DNA of 64,000 bases from Periplaneta americana (GCF_040183065.1 NC_091132.1:90273106-90337105); one strand, 5' to 3'. Shown: positions 53,813-64,000, counted from the first letter of the stretch. Numbers and translations: made by a program. Notes: a model not told the origin generated them from the sequence alone.

Positions 53813-54068
53813 CATTTTTTTTTTATTTTAGTAGGTTATTTTACGACGCTTTATGAACATCTTAGGATATTTAGCGTTTGAATGAAATGAAGGTGACAAT
53901 GCTGGTGAAATGAGTCCAGGGTCCAGCACCGAAAGTTACCCAGCGCATATTGGGTTGAGGGAAAACCCTGGAAAAAACCTTATCCAGTAACTTGCCCTGA
54001 CCGGAAATCGAACCCGGGCCACCTGGTTTCGCGGCCAGACGCGCTAACCGTTACTCCACAGGTGTCGA
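53813..54068 (-). mobile_element. tRNA-derived SINE, family 1 (copy 5)
   Basis: Minus-strand copy, 3' tail at 53813 (TTATTTTAGTAGGTTATTTT) and head at 54068 (ACTCCACAGGTGTCGACG). The B box on plus is GGAAATCGAACCCGG. A (CA)n run occupies 54069-54096 beside the head. CACAAAAAAAACA at 53802 and CACAAAAAACAAA at 54094 may be the target duplication with the CA run inside it. Confidence 0.88.
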
Positions 54069-54973
54069 CGCACACACACACACACACACACACACAAAAA
54101 ACAAAATAGCTTGCACATTATAGTATAGTGTAAGCTACGTTCAGAAAAAGAGCTCTTAACAAGGAAATAAAGTGTTTCCAGGCTCATGTTCAAACAAAAT
54201 ATTTTCATCCTTCACGCCTCAGAAATGTTTCCCTAAAGTTTTTAAATACATTTTGTTACACCCTGTAGACATTATTGATAATATTTTGCCACTAATAATA
54301 AAAGTAAGAAATGGTAGTTACTGTAGTAGTGGTGTGGGTTTGAGAGAGTGGTTTTTCTTAATCAATGTAAGTGCTGCTATCGCACAGGATGAACCCCAGA
54401 CGTCTGTGTAAGTTTGATCACCTGTCTCGAGTCTGAGTGGTTCTGTCAGTAGTAACTAGTGTGAGTTTTGTAGATTTTCCTCTTTTCTTCGCAGCCCAAT
54501 CATTCTCTTCCACCCGAATACCTACATCTATGTTGGGAGATAACGAGATTTTAAGAATATGTTCTTATTGTTCGCAGTAGTGGCGTACTTTCAAGGAATT
54601 CAATTTGGAGTTTACTTTAGAGCGTTTTCATTGCGACACGGAACAAATAGCATATGAAGTCCGCTGCAAAAAGGGGGAATATCGAATGTATTGAATTTTG
54701 CAGGAAATGCAATTTAAACTTTGACATTCCCAATGTTTGTGTGCCATACCAATTCTTCAACACGATGTACAGTGCGTTCGTAGCTCGGCCCGACCTTTCC
54801 GCGGCGGCCTTGGACTGGATGAAGATTGGCGCGCCTACCGCCAGAGTAGCGCTGTAGCTACCGCTGACGCGCTAGTCAGTCGAGTTGGATCTGTCGTGAG
54901 GGAAAGACATCTGTGCACGTGTTGTGAGTAAAATTGTGTTGTCTCTTGGTGATAAAGTGTCTATTATTAATAA

Positions 54974-55770
54974 TGGTTGAGTACACTTTAGAACAACGTA
55001 TTTTTCTCTATGATATATGCGAACTACTCTTCTGCAAGACGGTGTAGACGAGAATTTGAACATCGGTTTGCAGGTGTTCGAATTCCTAGCAGGTAATCTA
55101 TTCATGACCTTGTCAATAAAGTCAGACGTACAGGATTTTTTTTGAACAAGAAACGTGTTCAACAACGCCGTGTACTGATAGAAGAGAAGCTTGATGAAGT
55201 AGGAGCCAATATTAATAAATAAAAACCTAAAAAAAAAATAATAAAATTTTAACAAACTTAACAAACTTAAAACCAAGCTGATAATATCCCATTCAATAAA
55301 ATAAATTATGTCATTAATAACAAAATAAAACCCCATAAAAACCAAAATAATTCTAAAAATAAACACTCTGCAAATCACTGCGACGTTTAGCACAAGAGGT
55401 TAACATTTCCAAGACGTCAGCTTCTGTGGCAACGAAACTTCTGAAACTTAGGCCGTGCAGGGTAACTGTAGTTCATGTTTTACAACCACAAGATCCTGTA
55501 AGTAGGGTTAATATTGCAATTGGTTTGTGCAGTCCGTTCATAATGGCGACGTAGATCCACTCTTAACGTTCTTCACTGATGAAGCGTGGTTTCATCTTCA
55601 TGGTCACGTTTCTACTCAGAACAATAGATAGTGAACTACCGAAAATCCCCATATTATTTATGAAGTTTCTCACCACGCGTCAAAGGTTGGGGTTTGGTAT
55701 GCAGTGAGTGCGATTAGAATTATCGGTCCCATATTTTTCGACACAACATTTGATTCACACGTTTATGTAA
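54974..55770 (+). pseudogene. Mariner-like transposase pseudogene
   Basis: ATG 54974 (MVEYTLEQRIFLYDICELLF) begins the N-terminal helix-turn-helix; one base shift gives SSARRCRREFEHRFAGVRIP. A stop precedes IHDLVNKVRRTGF. After an A-rich block (55215-55378), KSLRRLAQEVNISKTSASVA then TKLLKLRPCRVTVVHVLQPQ resume. The catalytic region is out of frame: TFFTDEAWFHLHGHV (first Asp), NSELPKIPILFMKF and VGVWYAVSAIRIIGPIFFDT. The second and third catalytic residues were not found. The A-rich block may be an insertion. Upstream GC-rich 54780-54900 could be its 5' UTR. Confidence 0.68.
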
Positions 55771-55774
55771 CTTC

Positions 55775-56475
55775 AGTTTTAAATAATTTTTCTTTTTTGG
55801 TGTTAAACATTACACTTACGGCCTTTAAGTTAAATATCCGTTGGTTTTAAAGTTTTATATTTTCTTCAGCTCCCTTCTTTTCACCTATGGTATTGTTTTT
55901 GGTCTCTCGTTGAAGAAACAAATCCTATTGGTCTACAGTATCGAGTTGATGAAAGACGAGGATTCTGCCAAATTATTTTTTAAATCCGTTTTACTGAGAT
56001 TTCCACTTCATAATATTGTAATGGAACTAAAATGTCATAAAAAGGAAGCGTCAGTATCGATATCTTCCTCCAACTCCTGCTTGTGTACTCGATGGTGCCT
56101 GTGCCATCAATTCCTCGCATTGGTATTAGTGACACGTAATTGAAAGATCCGTGATAAGAAAAATCTATTACCTCTTGAATCTTCATCAGTCCGGTAACGG
56201 TATGGTCCAGAAAAGCTTCCAGTTTAAACCTCAGCAGACGTTGAAGTAATGGAAATAGAATCCCTGTCTAGATAGTCACAATTTGTTTTATTTCTGTATT
56301 TTGGAATGTCATGGAAATCTTTTCTGTCACTAAGGGTATATTATCTTGTCAACTTTGCTTCTATTACTCACACTAGACAAACGCCGGCACTGTTCCTTAA
56401 AATATGAATAACGACAGCAAAGTTTTCTATTTATATTTTCCAAGTATTTAGATTTGTACACATGATTATTTACAT
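55775..56475. other. No recognisable gene
   Basis: Two overlapping opposite-strand frames (55841-56143, 56186-55980) have no family resemblance. Confidence 0.4.
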
Positions 56476-56477
56476 AG

Positions 56478-56530
56478 GGTAGGGGAGCCAATTACCGGAC
56501 AGGTCCTATTTCCGGACACTCCTAACGTTT
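56478..56530 (+). repeat. pogo-like left terminus with CCGGACA repeats
   Basis: GGGTAGGGGAGCCAATTACC shares TAGGGGAGCC with the pogo element at 33734. The word CCGGACA occurs twice here (56505, 56513 region) and again at 60260, with TTCGGACA at 60286 and a weak form at 59425. The matching inverted terminus was not found in the window. Confidence 0.45.
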
Positions 56531-56599
56531 TGCCATTCTGTGCTTATGGAAGATCCTTTACACATTCGTTTAGCGAGTCTACAGAAAAGTAGTAACATT

Positions 56600-57200
56600 C
56601 TGGGGCTGATTGCGACATATGAGAGTGAGATTGTGTGCGAAATCCGAGCTCTACATAGCGGAAAGTAAGCAAATGTTATTAGAATATTCTTAAATTTATA
56701 GTCGCGACGCTGTTATTCCCGGCGTGACTCCTCCTCTTTGCTTACGTCTTAGAAAGTGAAGGCTCTATAAAGTCTAGGTAGGTAGCATCGTTCTCCATTT
56801 TTGTTCTTTCGTTGCCGACCTACCATACGAGGAATCTATTTGCCATACTGTTAAACATTATCATGTCGTAGCTCCTATGATAATAAATCAAACGCACTGT
56901 AATTCAGAAAATAATTGAGCGGAAAATAACGCCTTCGTGTGCTTTCTGCGAACGCCAACGGAAGAGCCAAAATGGCGGGCGATTATATTAAGTATTTATC
57001 GAGCCTTAAGAAATGAATAACGTCTTCCTCAGCGAATCACAAGACGCACACGTTTAAATGTAGCCGACCTGCAACGCGATTGGCTGCCGGAAATTAGAGC
57101 GATGGGATTATAGTTCTGTTGTAATACTGAGTAATAATTGGCTCTGTGTAAAGAAGATAGTTATTTAATTTTTTTTTGTTTCATTTTACAATACGAGATT
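56600..57200. other. Non-coding stretch inside the putative pogo-like region
   Basis: The patch 56695-56760 (GTCGCGACGCTGTTATTCCC) and 56930-57070 are GC-richer than their surroundings, but have no frame, partner repeat or RNA signature. Confidence 0.3.
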
Positions 57201-57254
57201 GGAAATTTGTCAAACGAAGCCGCAGGCCAAGTTTTATAAACAGTTGAGTATTGT

Positions 57255-57498
57255 TTTTTTTAGTTGGTTATTTAATGACGCTGTATCAACTACTAGGTTA
57301 TTTAGCGTCGATGAGATTGATGATAGCGAGATGAGGTTGAGGATTCGCCATAGATTACCTGGCATTCGCCTTACAGTTGGGGAAACCTCAGAAAATATCC
57401 AACCAGGTAATCAGCCCAAGCGGGGATCGAACCCGTGTCCGAGCGCAACTTCAGACCGGCAGGCAAGCGCCTTAACCGACTGAGCCACGCTGGTGGCT
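57255..57498 (-). mobile_element. tRNA-derived SINE, family 2 (copy 1)
   Basis: Complete minus-strand copy with the 13-bp duplication AGTTGAGTATTGT (57242-57254, 57499-57511). The head on minus: GCCACCAGCGTGGCTCAGTC, GGTTAAGGCGCTTGCC, B box GGGTTCGATCCCC. The tail contains GCGTCATTAAATAACCAAC, the tail type of family 1 although the head is different. Confidence 0.93.
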
Positions 57499-57511
57499 AG
57501 TTGAGTATTGT

Positions 57512-58518
57512 AGTATGAAGTGACGACATTAAGCCCCCACAGTCTCGGCTGCGCAGAACGAGGAAACCGGGGCAAATTGAACGCTGAGCTTGCCGCCATG
57601 TTGTTGGAGAGCAGACGTATAATAGCAGTACGTAAATCACACAATTTAACGCTGTGATGATCTAAAATTGACAGATTATGGCCATTTTCGACGTTTAACG
57701 TAAAATTAGAACGAAATAAACATATTCAAAGTTTCATTGATATGCGTCAGATCATTAAAGGAAAGAAAATACGTACACAGCAATTTATAGAAAACATTTT
57801 CATACATTCATAAATACTTCTACATAATACACATTATAGAACGTATAATTTACCGATAATCAGCATATTGTTAGGTTTCAGAGAATCGAAAATTATATTA
57901 ACATACATTATTCTTAGATCACAAAACATAAAGACATGCACCTTGATTACGCAAGTTCTTATTGTAATCAAATTCTTAAGTGAAATAAATATGTGATAAT
58001 CAGTATAGACCATTTAAGTATTGGACAATCGAAAATTATTTTAGCGGTAGGCTACTTCTAGACCACAGGACATAAATAACCTTGCAATCTATGATGCGAA
58101 AAGGTAGCCAAATTTCATTGAATTCATTCTTCAATTAATAAAGGGAATGCTATCAATTATAAAAAGTACCAGTATCTCATACAGTGCAAACAATAGGTAA
58201 CGTGAAGACCTAAAAAATAAACATAATCACTTTATGCAAATTAAAAAAAATTACATACTTTTCATGAGTGGATTTTTTTACATACTGTATTCTTATTTTA
58301 AATAAATATATTATCATTGCTTGCGGAGTGATGGTGCATAATTTTTATGCACATTATGTAATATCAATAAGATGGCATTCATAGCTTTCTTAATAAGATA
58401 CATCCGGCAAAATATAAAAGGGTTATTTATGGGTGAACTCTGAATCATAAGTTCACAAAGAAGGCTTACCTATTATAGCCATTTACTTATTTATTTGTTT
58501 ATTTACTTATTTCCGTAT

Positions 58519-58549
<31 letters not shown>

Positions 58550-60240
58550 TTATCTTTATATTTATTTATCTATATACGGATTTTGAATGAAAGTTTATTA
58601 TCTTGCAGATAAATTAATTTACATAATAAAAACGAAAAGTTATCTTTCCACTAAATTATGTTTAACATCTGATGTGTAAGTCTAAATAAGTCACTGAGTG
58701 AGATTTCTCTACAGTCTAATATACCTGTACTAACAATTAAATATTCTGTATTATCGTAAACTACTGATTGAATTTTAATGATATTGATAATGTAACAACA
58801 AAGATAATATTATATAGTACCTTTTGCAAATGACTTGGAAAATTAAACAGGGACGATACATCATCTTTCAAAATTCTATTGCCACTACTTTTCCAAAAAT
58901 CTATATCTTTAAAATGAGACGAACTCAATTTTACACAATGCGAGGGCACAAATTAGTCTCTTATTATTGCAACAAGTCCCCTTAAAAAGTAGCTCGGACT
59001 TCTTCAAAGGGTACCTGTAAAGACAGATTGTTGCCTAATTATAAACTTTTTCAACTATGGTATCTAAAATATAAATATATTTACAGTTTCAATGTAGCCT
59101 CCTGAAATCAAGTTTATTTTAAAACGTGTGTACTTACATGTGAAAAGAAATTCCTGACCTCTAATCCACGTGTTATTGCACTTAAACGCCGCAAAGGAAA
59201 TCACTATTTTACACTATTTACAAAGCACATTACTTCATATCAACTATAATAATATTTACAAAACAAAAATTCATACTATTATCATGTTAATTTACATTAC
59301 TTTCACAGTGTTTACTAAAAACACCCGAGACAAAACAAAGGACAAGTATAACACCGCTTGTGTTTAGTGCTCTGTTTCTACCAGTAACATGGCGGCGTAA
59401 ACATGCACAGACTGGTTTCAATTTTGGACAGAACATCAGTGCTCCATGTGAGTCTAGTATACTATATAACGTCTTTGGACGACATGTGTCTCGTACAAAG
59501 GTTTATCCGCTTTGATAAAATAAATTAATGTAAAATTGAATATTGTCTAAATGAAAAATTTTTATAGCCGGCTATATACATTTGCTTTTGTAGCTGATTG
59601 ATTCATGTAGAGGATCTTGTACGTGAAACATTTGAAGAATGCTACTATTGTCGGTATTGTTACCGTGACTAGTCAGTATGAATATTACAAAAATATGAGT
59701 GTTAATGATATTGAAAATTAGCAGCAAATGCTGTTATTGATTTACTAATTCCAACAAAGTTCCGACAATGGTATAAGATGAATATGAAGAGTTTGAACAG
59801 TGGTATAAGAAAAAAAAATAGAGCATGTTTCTGAAAAGGTTATGCCGGCATATTTTTCAATGAAAAGTGAAAAAGGTAATTATTTTCTCTATGGACTTAT
59901 TGTTCCATGCTGCATTGCACAACCTAATTGAAGAAAAACATGGACATCAGTAAGTACACACAATTGTTACATTTTTAAAGAGCGAAAGTGAATTGTTAAA
60001 TTGTTACCATTAATGTGCATAATAAATAACATTTTTACTTTACGACACTCAGTGCGGTAAAGTTGGTTTTTAGAATACTCGTTTCAGTGTTATGTTTCAC
60101 TTTACGTTATCAAAGCGATTACAATTATTTTACGAAGTGTTTATTATGTTTTCATTCCGAATAATAGGGGTTCACCATTATTAGGTGGTGTCAATTTCTT
60201 GTTTAACTCTCGGGACACTTTTGCTCGAGAATTTTGGATA
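57512..60240. other. 2.7 kb AT-rich, no gene
   Basis: Contains a (TTTA)n run at 58496-58555 and otherwise nothing recognised. It lies between the putative left terminus and the DNA-binding coding remnant of the second pogo-like element, too long for a normal element interior, so other insertions are likely. Confidence 0.35.
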
Positions 60241-60412
60241 ATTAGTGCAATGTTCATATTTCCGGACACACAAAAATGTTCCTAATTTCGGACAGAAACA
60301 TTTCAATAAATCGTTTATTTCTATGATTCTATACATGTTATTTGAAGAGGAAATATTCGAAGAGAAATCGTCAAATGACTTCTGAATGGAATGGGCTATT
60401 TCATTGTTGTTA

Positions 60413-60900
60413 CAGATGCCAAGAATTTCTTCTTATAAAAGACAGGAAAATATGAACTGAGGGTGATATAAAAGAAGCAATCAAAGAATATCAGAAAGAT
60501 TTACTGTATCTGTAAGATCAGAAGCAGAAAAGAATGCATTGTCCAAGTCAAGTCTTCATGAATATATTTTGGACGCCTCAAGTTTTTGCAGACCAAGACC
60601 ATTGACTTTCGCTCAAGAAAGAAACTTACCTGGCTTTTGTATTGAGTGCTTCTCGGAAGAGATTTAATTCGACGCGAACAAATGTTAGAAAACTGACCGT
60701 CAAATAAGCAGAGATCTCTGAATATGAACACAAATTCAACAATGAAGCGGAAGTAGGCAATTTATAAGAGTATTTCTGAAAAGAAACATGAGCTTTCCTA
60801 TTGAGACTTCTGAGGCACTTTTCTACATAGAGATAAGGGTTTGTCAGAATTTTATACTTGAAGTACAAAGTACATGAGAACAATGCATTCAAAAATATAT
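60413..60900 (+). pseudogene. pogo-like transposase N-terminal remnant
   Basis: ATG 60418 (MPRISSYKRQENMN) starts a pogo-type N-terminus. After stops it continues VSVRSEAEKNALSKSSLHEY (helix-turn-helix with IPxSTLHDY expected), ILDASSFCRPRPLTFAQERN and LPGFCIECF, then ISRDL and SFPIETSEALFYIEIRVCQN. The order and spacing suggest Psq-type helix-turn-helix and CENP-B-like domains. Several in-frame stops; the catalytic DDE domain is missing. Upstream CCGGACA words (60260, 60286) are probably its left subterminal motifs. Confidence 0.5.
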
Positions 60901-61020
60901 ATACTGAATCTCTGTCGAAGACTGGGGACTAAACACCTAAACACAAGACGGTCAAAGACTTTAGTGAACGCTGTGATAGAGAATGTTGCAATTGGAGAGG
61001 GGACAATGTAACAATAATGG

Positions 61021-61303
61021 GATATAAATAATTGATTAAATGGCGATCTTACTCGTGTTAATTATGTAAGCATGTGTGGCTTACAGCTGTTTCGGTGCTA
61101 CTTGGCACCATCCTCAGAGCCTACTAGATCTCGGCGCTATCTCAACTTCGCTGCCTGTTGTGTGGGTGCGTTTGTGTGATGAGGAGTTGTGTCAAATAGT
61201 GTGTGTGTTCTGAAACTGATCTCTGTGTTGAGAATTTGATTAGGGTGTGTTTTAGTGTGTCTGTATATTTCATATTGATCGCCATTCAATCAATTATTTA
61301 TAT
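61021..61303 (-). mobile_element. Penelope-like element terminal region (putative)
   Basis: On the minus strand the segment GGCTCTGAGGATGGTGCC to GAAACAGCTGTAAGCCAC is of the type found in the terminal repeats of Penelope-like retroelements. A 27-bp inverted pair bounds the segment: ATATAAATAATTGATTAAAT at 61022 and the inverted ATTCAATCAATTATTTATAT at 61283. No reverse transcriptase or GIY-YIG endonuclease is in the window, so this would be a solo terminal fragment. Confidence 0.55.
61077..61124 (-). ncRNA. Hammerhead-ribozyme-like motif
   Basis: On the minus strand: GGCU, core CUGAGGA, helix II GGUGC/GCACC with loop CAAGUA, core GAAA, a 2-bp helix III (AC/GU) with loop AGCU, a predicted cleavage after A of GUA, then AGCC closing helix I (GGCU/AGCC). 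All core bases of CUGANGA and GAAA are present. A single U between the core and helix II, and the minimal helix III, are departures from the textbook form. Minimal hammerheads are known from Penelope-like terminal repeats. Activity is inferred only. Confidence 0.55.
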
Positions 61304-61485
61304 TAAAGTGTTAAAAGTAGTGTACGAAAGATTCAACATGGATTATCGGGATGTTTCAGTGCTAGATTTACTATCTACGATGCCGAGTGATCTGCCCAAC
61401 GACGGCAGGTAATATCCCTTAGGAAAGGGCATGGGTATGAGACCTACGACCTCCCCTTGTATATTAGACAAGGTGACACTGTGGA

Positions 61486-61630
61486 AGCCACCGGCATGCC
61501 TCAGTCGGTTAAGACGCTTGCCTGTCTGTCTGAAGTTGCGCTCGGGCGCGGCTTCGATCCCCGCTTGGGCTGATTACCTAGTTGGTGTTTTCCGAGGTCT
61601 CCCCAACCGTAAGGTGAATGTGAGTCCCAA
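61486..61630 (+). mobile_element. tRNA-derived SINE, family 2 (copy 2, 3'-truncated)
   Basis: Head AGCCACCGGCATGCCTCAGT, CGGTTAAGACGCTTGCC and B box GGCTTCGATCCCC are followed by TGGGCTGATTACCTAGTTGG and TCTCCCCAACCGTAAGG, then similarity stops before the 3' tail. No target duplication. Confidence 0.8.
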
Positions 61631-61639
61631 ATATCTTGA

Positions 61640-62375
61640 CAGATTCTGTTAGTTATATTATTGTAGATTGAATCTCAGTAATTTTTGCGCACCGTTGACT
61701 CAGAAGAGACTGATTGGTTATAGTATTTTCAAGAAACGCTTTGAATGTTGTCCGGAATGGAATGTTAGCTACCGCAACGGCATGACTTAATCGCTGCTAA
61801 CCTGATTCTTTTTGCTGGATACTTCAGATGATTGTCTCAAAATATTTGCTTAAGTTTAGATTATTTTGTGCTCGGCATTTGCCTTATGTAACGCTCATTG
61901 TGTATGACGAAGTAAGTGGTACTTTTTTCACTGGAAAACCCCTCCCCACCCCCCCCAAGAAATAATATTATACGGAGTGCAGGCAAACTATTTGATAAAT
62001 AATGAAGTTAATTTGAAATTAACGTAATCTGCTCGATGTTTGTTTACTTTGTTATTAGGCCTAACGCATTCAACTACATAATAAAGTTTTGAAACGAAAA
62101 TCGTACCTCTGAAATAAAGTCAAGAAATAACTGCGAAAAAATTAAATACAACAACTAACCTCTTTGTTACGTGCTTGACAGAATATGATTTTTCCAATGT
62201 CGAAAAGTCCGGAAATACTTGAAGGTGCTGGTTTTTTACGGCTTGCTTTGGAAATCGGTATTTTTCGTATGCACTAACATTGAAACTGAATTCAGCTAAA
62301 GAAAAGATTGTTACATACACTTGAATACTGAATTTCGAAATCCTTAGCGTAGTTAAATTACCAAACTGTTGGCTG
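61640..62375. other. No recognisable gene
   Basis: A C run at 61950-61957. The minus-strand frame 62467-62120 reaches into the hairpin repeat and has no family resemblance. Confidence 0.4.
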
Positions 62376-62382
62376 CGCCTAT

Positions 62383-62655
62383 TATACTTCGCTCCATAAT
62401 GTCTGACAAGAGAAGTAAACATTGCCGGTAGAGAAGGAGAGAAGTATAGGCTATTATTGCTATTCAACCACTGACAGAGGTCTCATTCCACTCTTGACTT
62501 CAAGTTGGGCGGAGGAAGAACGCTTCAGACCACCTAAATTCAAGTCAAGCGTGGACTGAGACCTCTGTCATTGGTTGAATAGCAATAATTATACGTCTCT
62601 CCTCCTCTGCCCGCAATGTTTACATCTCCTCTCAGACATTATGGAACGAAGTGTA
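62383..62655. mobile_element. Long hairpin MITE (~120-bp arms)
   Basis: CTTCGCTCCATAATGTCTGA at 62385 recurs inverted at the right end (GAGTTCCATAATG type, 62637-62655). The pairing continues through AAGTAAACATTGC, TATTGCTATTCAACCA and GACAGAGGTCTCA to AAGTTG/AATTT. Arms about 85% identical, loop about 25 bp. No transposase, no clear duplication. The interior frames are by-products. Confidence 0.8.
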
Positions 62656-62673
62656 GGCCTACATAGATTCAAA

Positions 62674-62935
62674 AGTCCACACCTGTGGATTAACTATCAG
62701 CGCGTCTGGCCGTGAAACCAGGTGGCCCGGGTTCGAATCCCGGTCGGGGCAAGTTACCTGGTTGAGGTTTTTTCCGGGGTTTTCCTTCAATCCAATACGA
62801 GCAAATGCTGGGTAACTTTCGGTGATGGACCCCGGACTCATTTCACCAGCATTATCACCTTCATTTCATTCAGACGCTAAATAACCTGAGATGTTGATAC
62901 AGCGTCGTAAAATAACCCAATAAAATAAAAAAGAA
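62674..62935 (+). mobile_element. tRNA-derived SINE, family 1 (copy 6)
   Basis: Complete copy with the 11-bp duplication ATAGATTCAAA (62663-62673, 62936-62946). Head AGTCCACACCTGTGGATTAA, B box GGGTTCGAATCCC, tail GATACAGCGTCGTAAAATAA. It is the cleanest copy alongside that at 5619. Confidence 0.93.
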
Positions 62936-62949
62936 ATAGATTCAAACAG

Positions 62950-63300
62950 CCGATAATAAAAGCTCTCCTCCACTCACAGAGGGGGAGAGGGCTGAGAGGG
63001 GGAGGGGAGAGAGGGGTCATTTTTTTGTTCTTACAACGTAGAACTTAGATTTTTTAAATAATACTTCACAAAAAAATAGCTATCTAGTTTCAAATAGGAA
63101 AACATAGGTAAAAACGTGAAAATAGGCTGATTTAGAAACTCTGAAATAGCATTTTTAAGCACGAAGCATGTAAATAAGTTATTTATAGAAAAATACTATT
63201 TGTTTCCCTTACGATCTACGGTCTACTGATAAGCAGGCTTACGATCCGAGACGCTTTAGCAACCAATGTACGCACAACTGGACTATAGAGTTCCTTAAAC
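62950..63300. other. Purine-rich patch and spacer
   Basis: 62979-63018 is G/A-rich (GAGGGGGAGAGGGCTGAGAG...) and may form a local purine tract. No other feature. Confidence 0.4.
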
Positions 63301-63310
63301 ATAGTAGACC

Positions 63311-64000
63311 ATAGGTCTCCAAAAAGTGTATCGTCATTCGTGCTCTCGATGCTGCCCGCCGAAAACAGTGTGCTGTAAGGCTAGAGAAGGGGAAGAGACT
63401 CGTACCTCAACAGATGGGAGCGATCAGAGGGGGATCGCGGCAATAGTCTCCTTATGTTTACAAATAATAACATCAAAAGGATAAGAAATATCATACGTTT
63501 GTATATTATTTTGACAAACTATAAAGCTGGAGCCCCCTCTGTTGCTATTGACACAAGCCATTGCAAATTCTACCTCTTCTGTTGTATGATACCTTCAGTG
63601 CCTGGAAAAGATCTTCTCCAGTTGTATTTTGTAATTGCATCTAGAAGACATTCAGATACAGTAAAATGTTCATTAACTCCTCGGATGAAAATGGCTAGGT
63701 GAGCTTTGTCATTTCTATCTGTGCTTTCGTCCGATGCACGTGAGCAAGCTACAAACTAGTTAATTGTGGTTTCAACTTCAGATTCAATTACATTTACAAT
63801 CTTGAAATTCCTTCTCTGAACTGTAATTGGAAACAATTTAATGTTCTTAAATTTTTTACTGTCTTCTGGACACAGTATATTAGTAACGTTCAGTATGCAC
63901 GATTTTATAAATGATGCTTCTGTAAAGGGCTTCATTGATTTTCCAATATTCCAAGCTAGAACATAGTTAGCAAGAAGCTTTTTTGTTTACGTCTGAGGAC
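63311..64000 (-). pseudogene. hAT (GTF2IRD2/ZBED-like) transposase, running off the edge
   Basis: The minus strand from 64000 reads KLLANYVLAWNIGKSMKPFT, EASFIKSCILNVTNILCPED, FPITVQRRNFKIVNVIESEV, then a stop where an amino acid is expected. It continues CSRASDESTDRNDKAHLAIF (first catalytic Asp in DESTD) and IRGVNEHFTVSECLLD. After a shift, LVSIATEGAPAL has Glu where the second catalytic Asp (TDGAP) is usual. The remaining sequence to about 63460 is not recognised. TAGGTCTCCAAAAAGTG at 63312 resembles a hAT end (CAGTGGTCTCCAA) and may be the 3' terminus. Dead copy; N-terminus outside the window. Confidence 0.72.

Noticed and set aside
54872..55393. 173-codon minus-strand frame
   Set aside because: Lies opposite the mariner pseudogene; its hydrophobic part comes from the A-rich block at 55215-55378.
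57199..57644. Frames of 77-94 codons on both strands
   Set aside because: They are chance translations of the family 2 SINE.
1..64000. CRISPR arrays, operons, ribosome-binding sites or bacterial IS elements
   Set aside because: Base composition, microsatellites, SINEs and LINEs show a eukaryotic genome; regular spaced repeats of CRISPR type are absent.

Overview
This window looks like TE-dense, gene-free DNA (intergenic or intronic) from a large AT-rich animal genome, almost certainly an insect. The dominant tRNA-derived SINE, the sister SINE families and the mariner/Tc1, hAT, pogo, P-like and Penelope-like remnants fit a polyneopteran such as a cockroach; that assignment is recall-based and was not checked by a search. 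I found no intact host protein-coding gene, rRNA, canonical tRNA gene, CRISPR array or bacterial-type operon. Nearly every long reading frame that I can recognise is a decayed transposon protein.

Layout. 1-5 kb: a broken IS630/Tc1-like transposase split by a 204-bp hAT-type MITE and cut off by a minus-strand LINE 3' end; a second minus-strand LINE; a BED zinc-finger (hAT/CGGBP1-like) fragment. 5-12 kb: the first SINE, a Crypton-like tyrosine-recombinase remnant with a 30-bp-arm hairpin, a long-armed mariner foldback, and a P-superfamily-like element with a THAP domain, terminal inverted repeats (TIRs) and an 8-bp target duplication (TSD). 12-17 kb: three mariner-like elements, one containing a LINE. 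17-27 kb: SINEs, LINE ends, a mariner with 90-bp TIRs and several tRNA-like modules. 26-32 kb: a TTAA-flanked inverted-repeat element interrupted by a tRNA-like repeat unit, a second Crypton-like copy inside a 1.8-kb inverted repeat, LINE reverse transcriptase pieces and a small hAT-like element. 33.7-35.8 kb: a pogo/Tigger-like element with eight copies of a short motif. 38-50 kb: LINE, two near-full-length Tc1 elements (39.5-41.2 and 48.0-49.7 kb), hAT pieces, a 182-bp hAT MITE with a perfect TSD, and a roughly 1-kb tRNA-like array flanked by a perfect 13-bp TSD. 50-64 kb: an unidentified transposon-type protein remnant, more LINE ends and SINEs, a degenerate mariner, parts of a second pogo-like element, a Penelope-like terminal region with a hammerhead-like fold, a 270-bp hairpin repeat, and a hAT transposase running off the right edge.

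The genes do not act together as a system; the window is a stratified record of insertions. The most interesting signals are structural: (a) tRNA-like modules with a fixed anticodon loop but covarying stems, followed by a palindrome that contains a Pol III-type T run; (b) SINE families with different heads sharing one 3' tail; (c) the hammerhead-like sequence; (d) the repeated-motif termini of the pogo-like elements; (e) nested insertions whose order can be proved from target duplications and reading-frame restoration.
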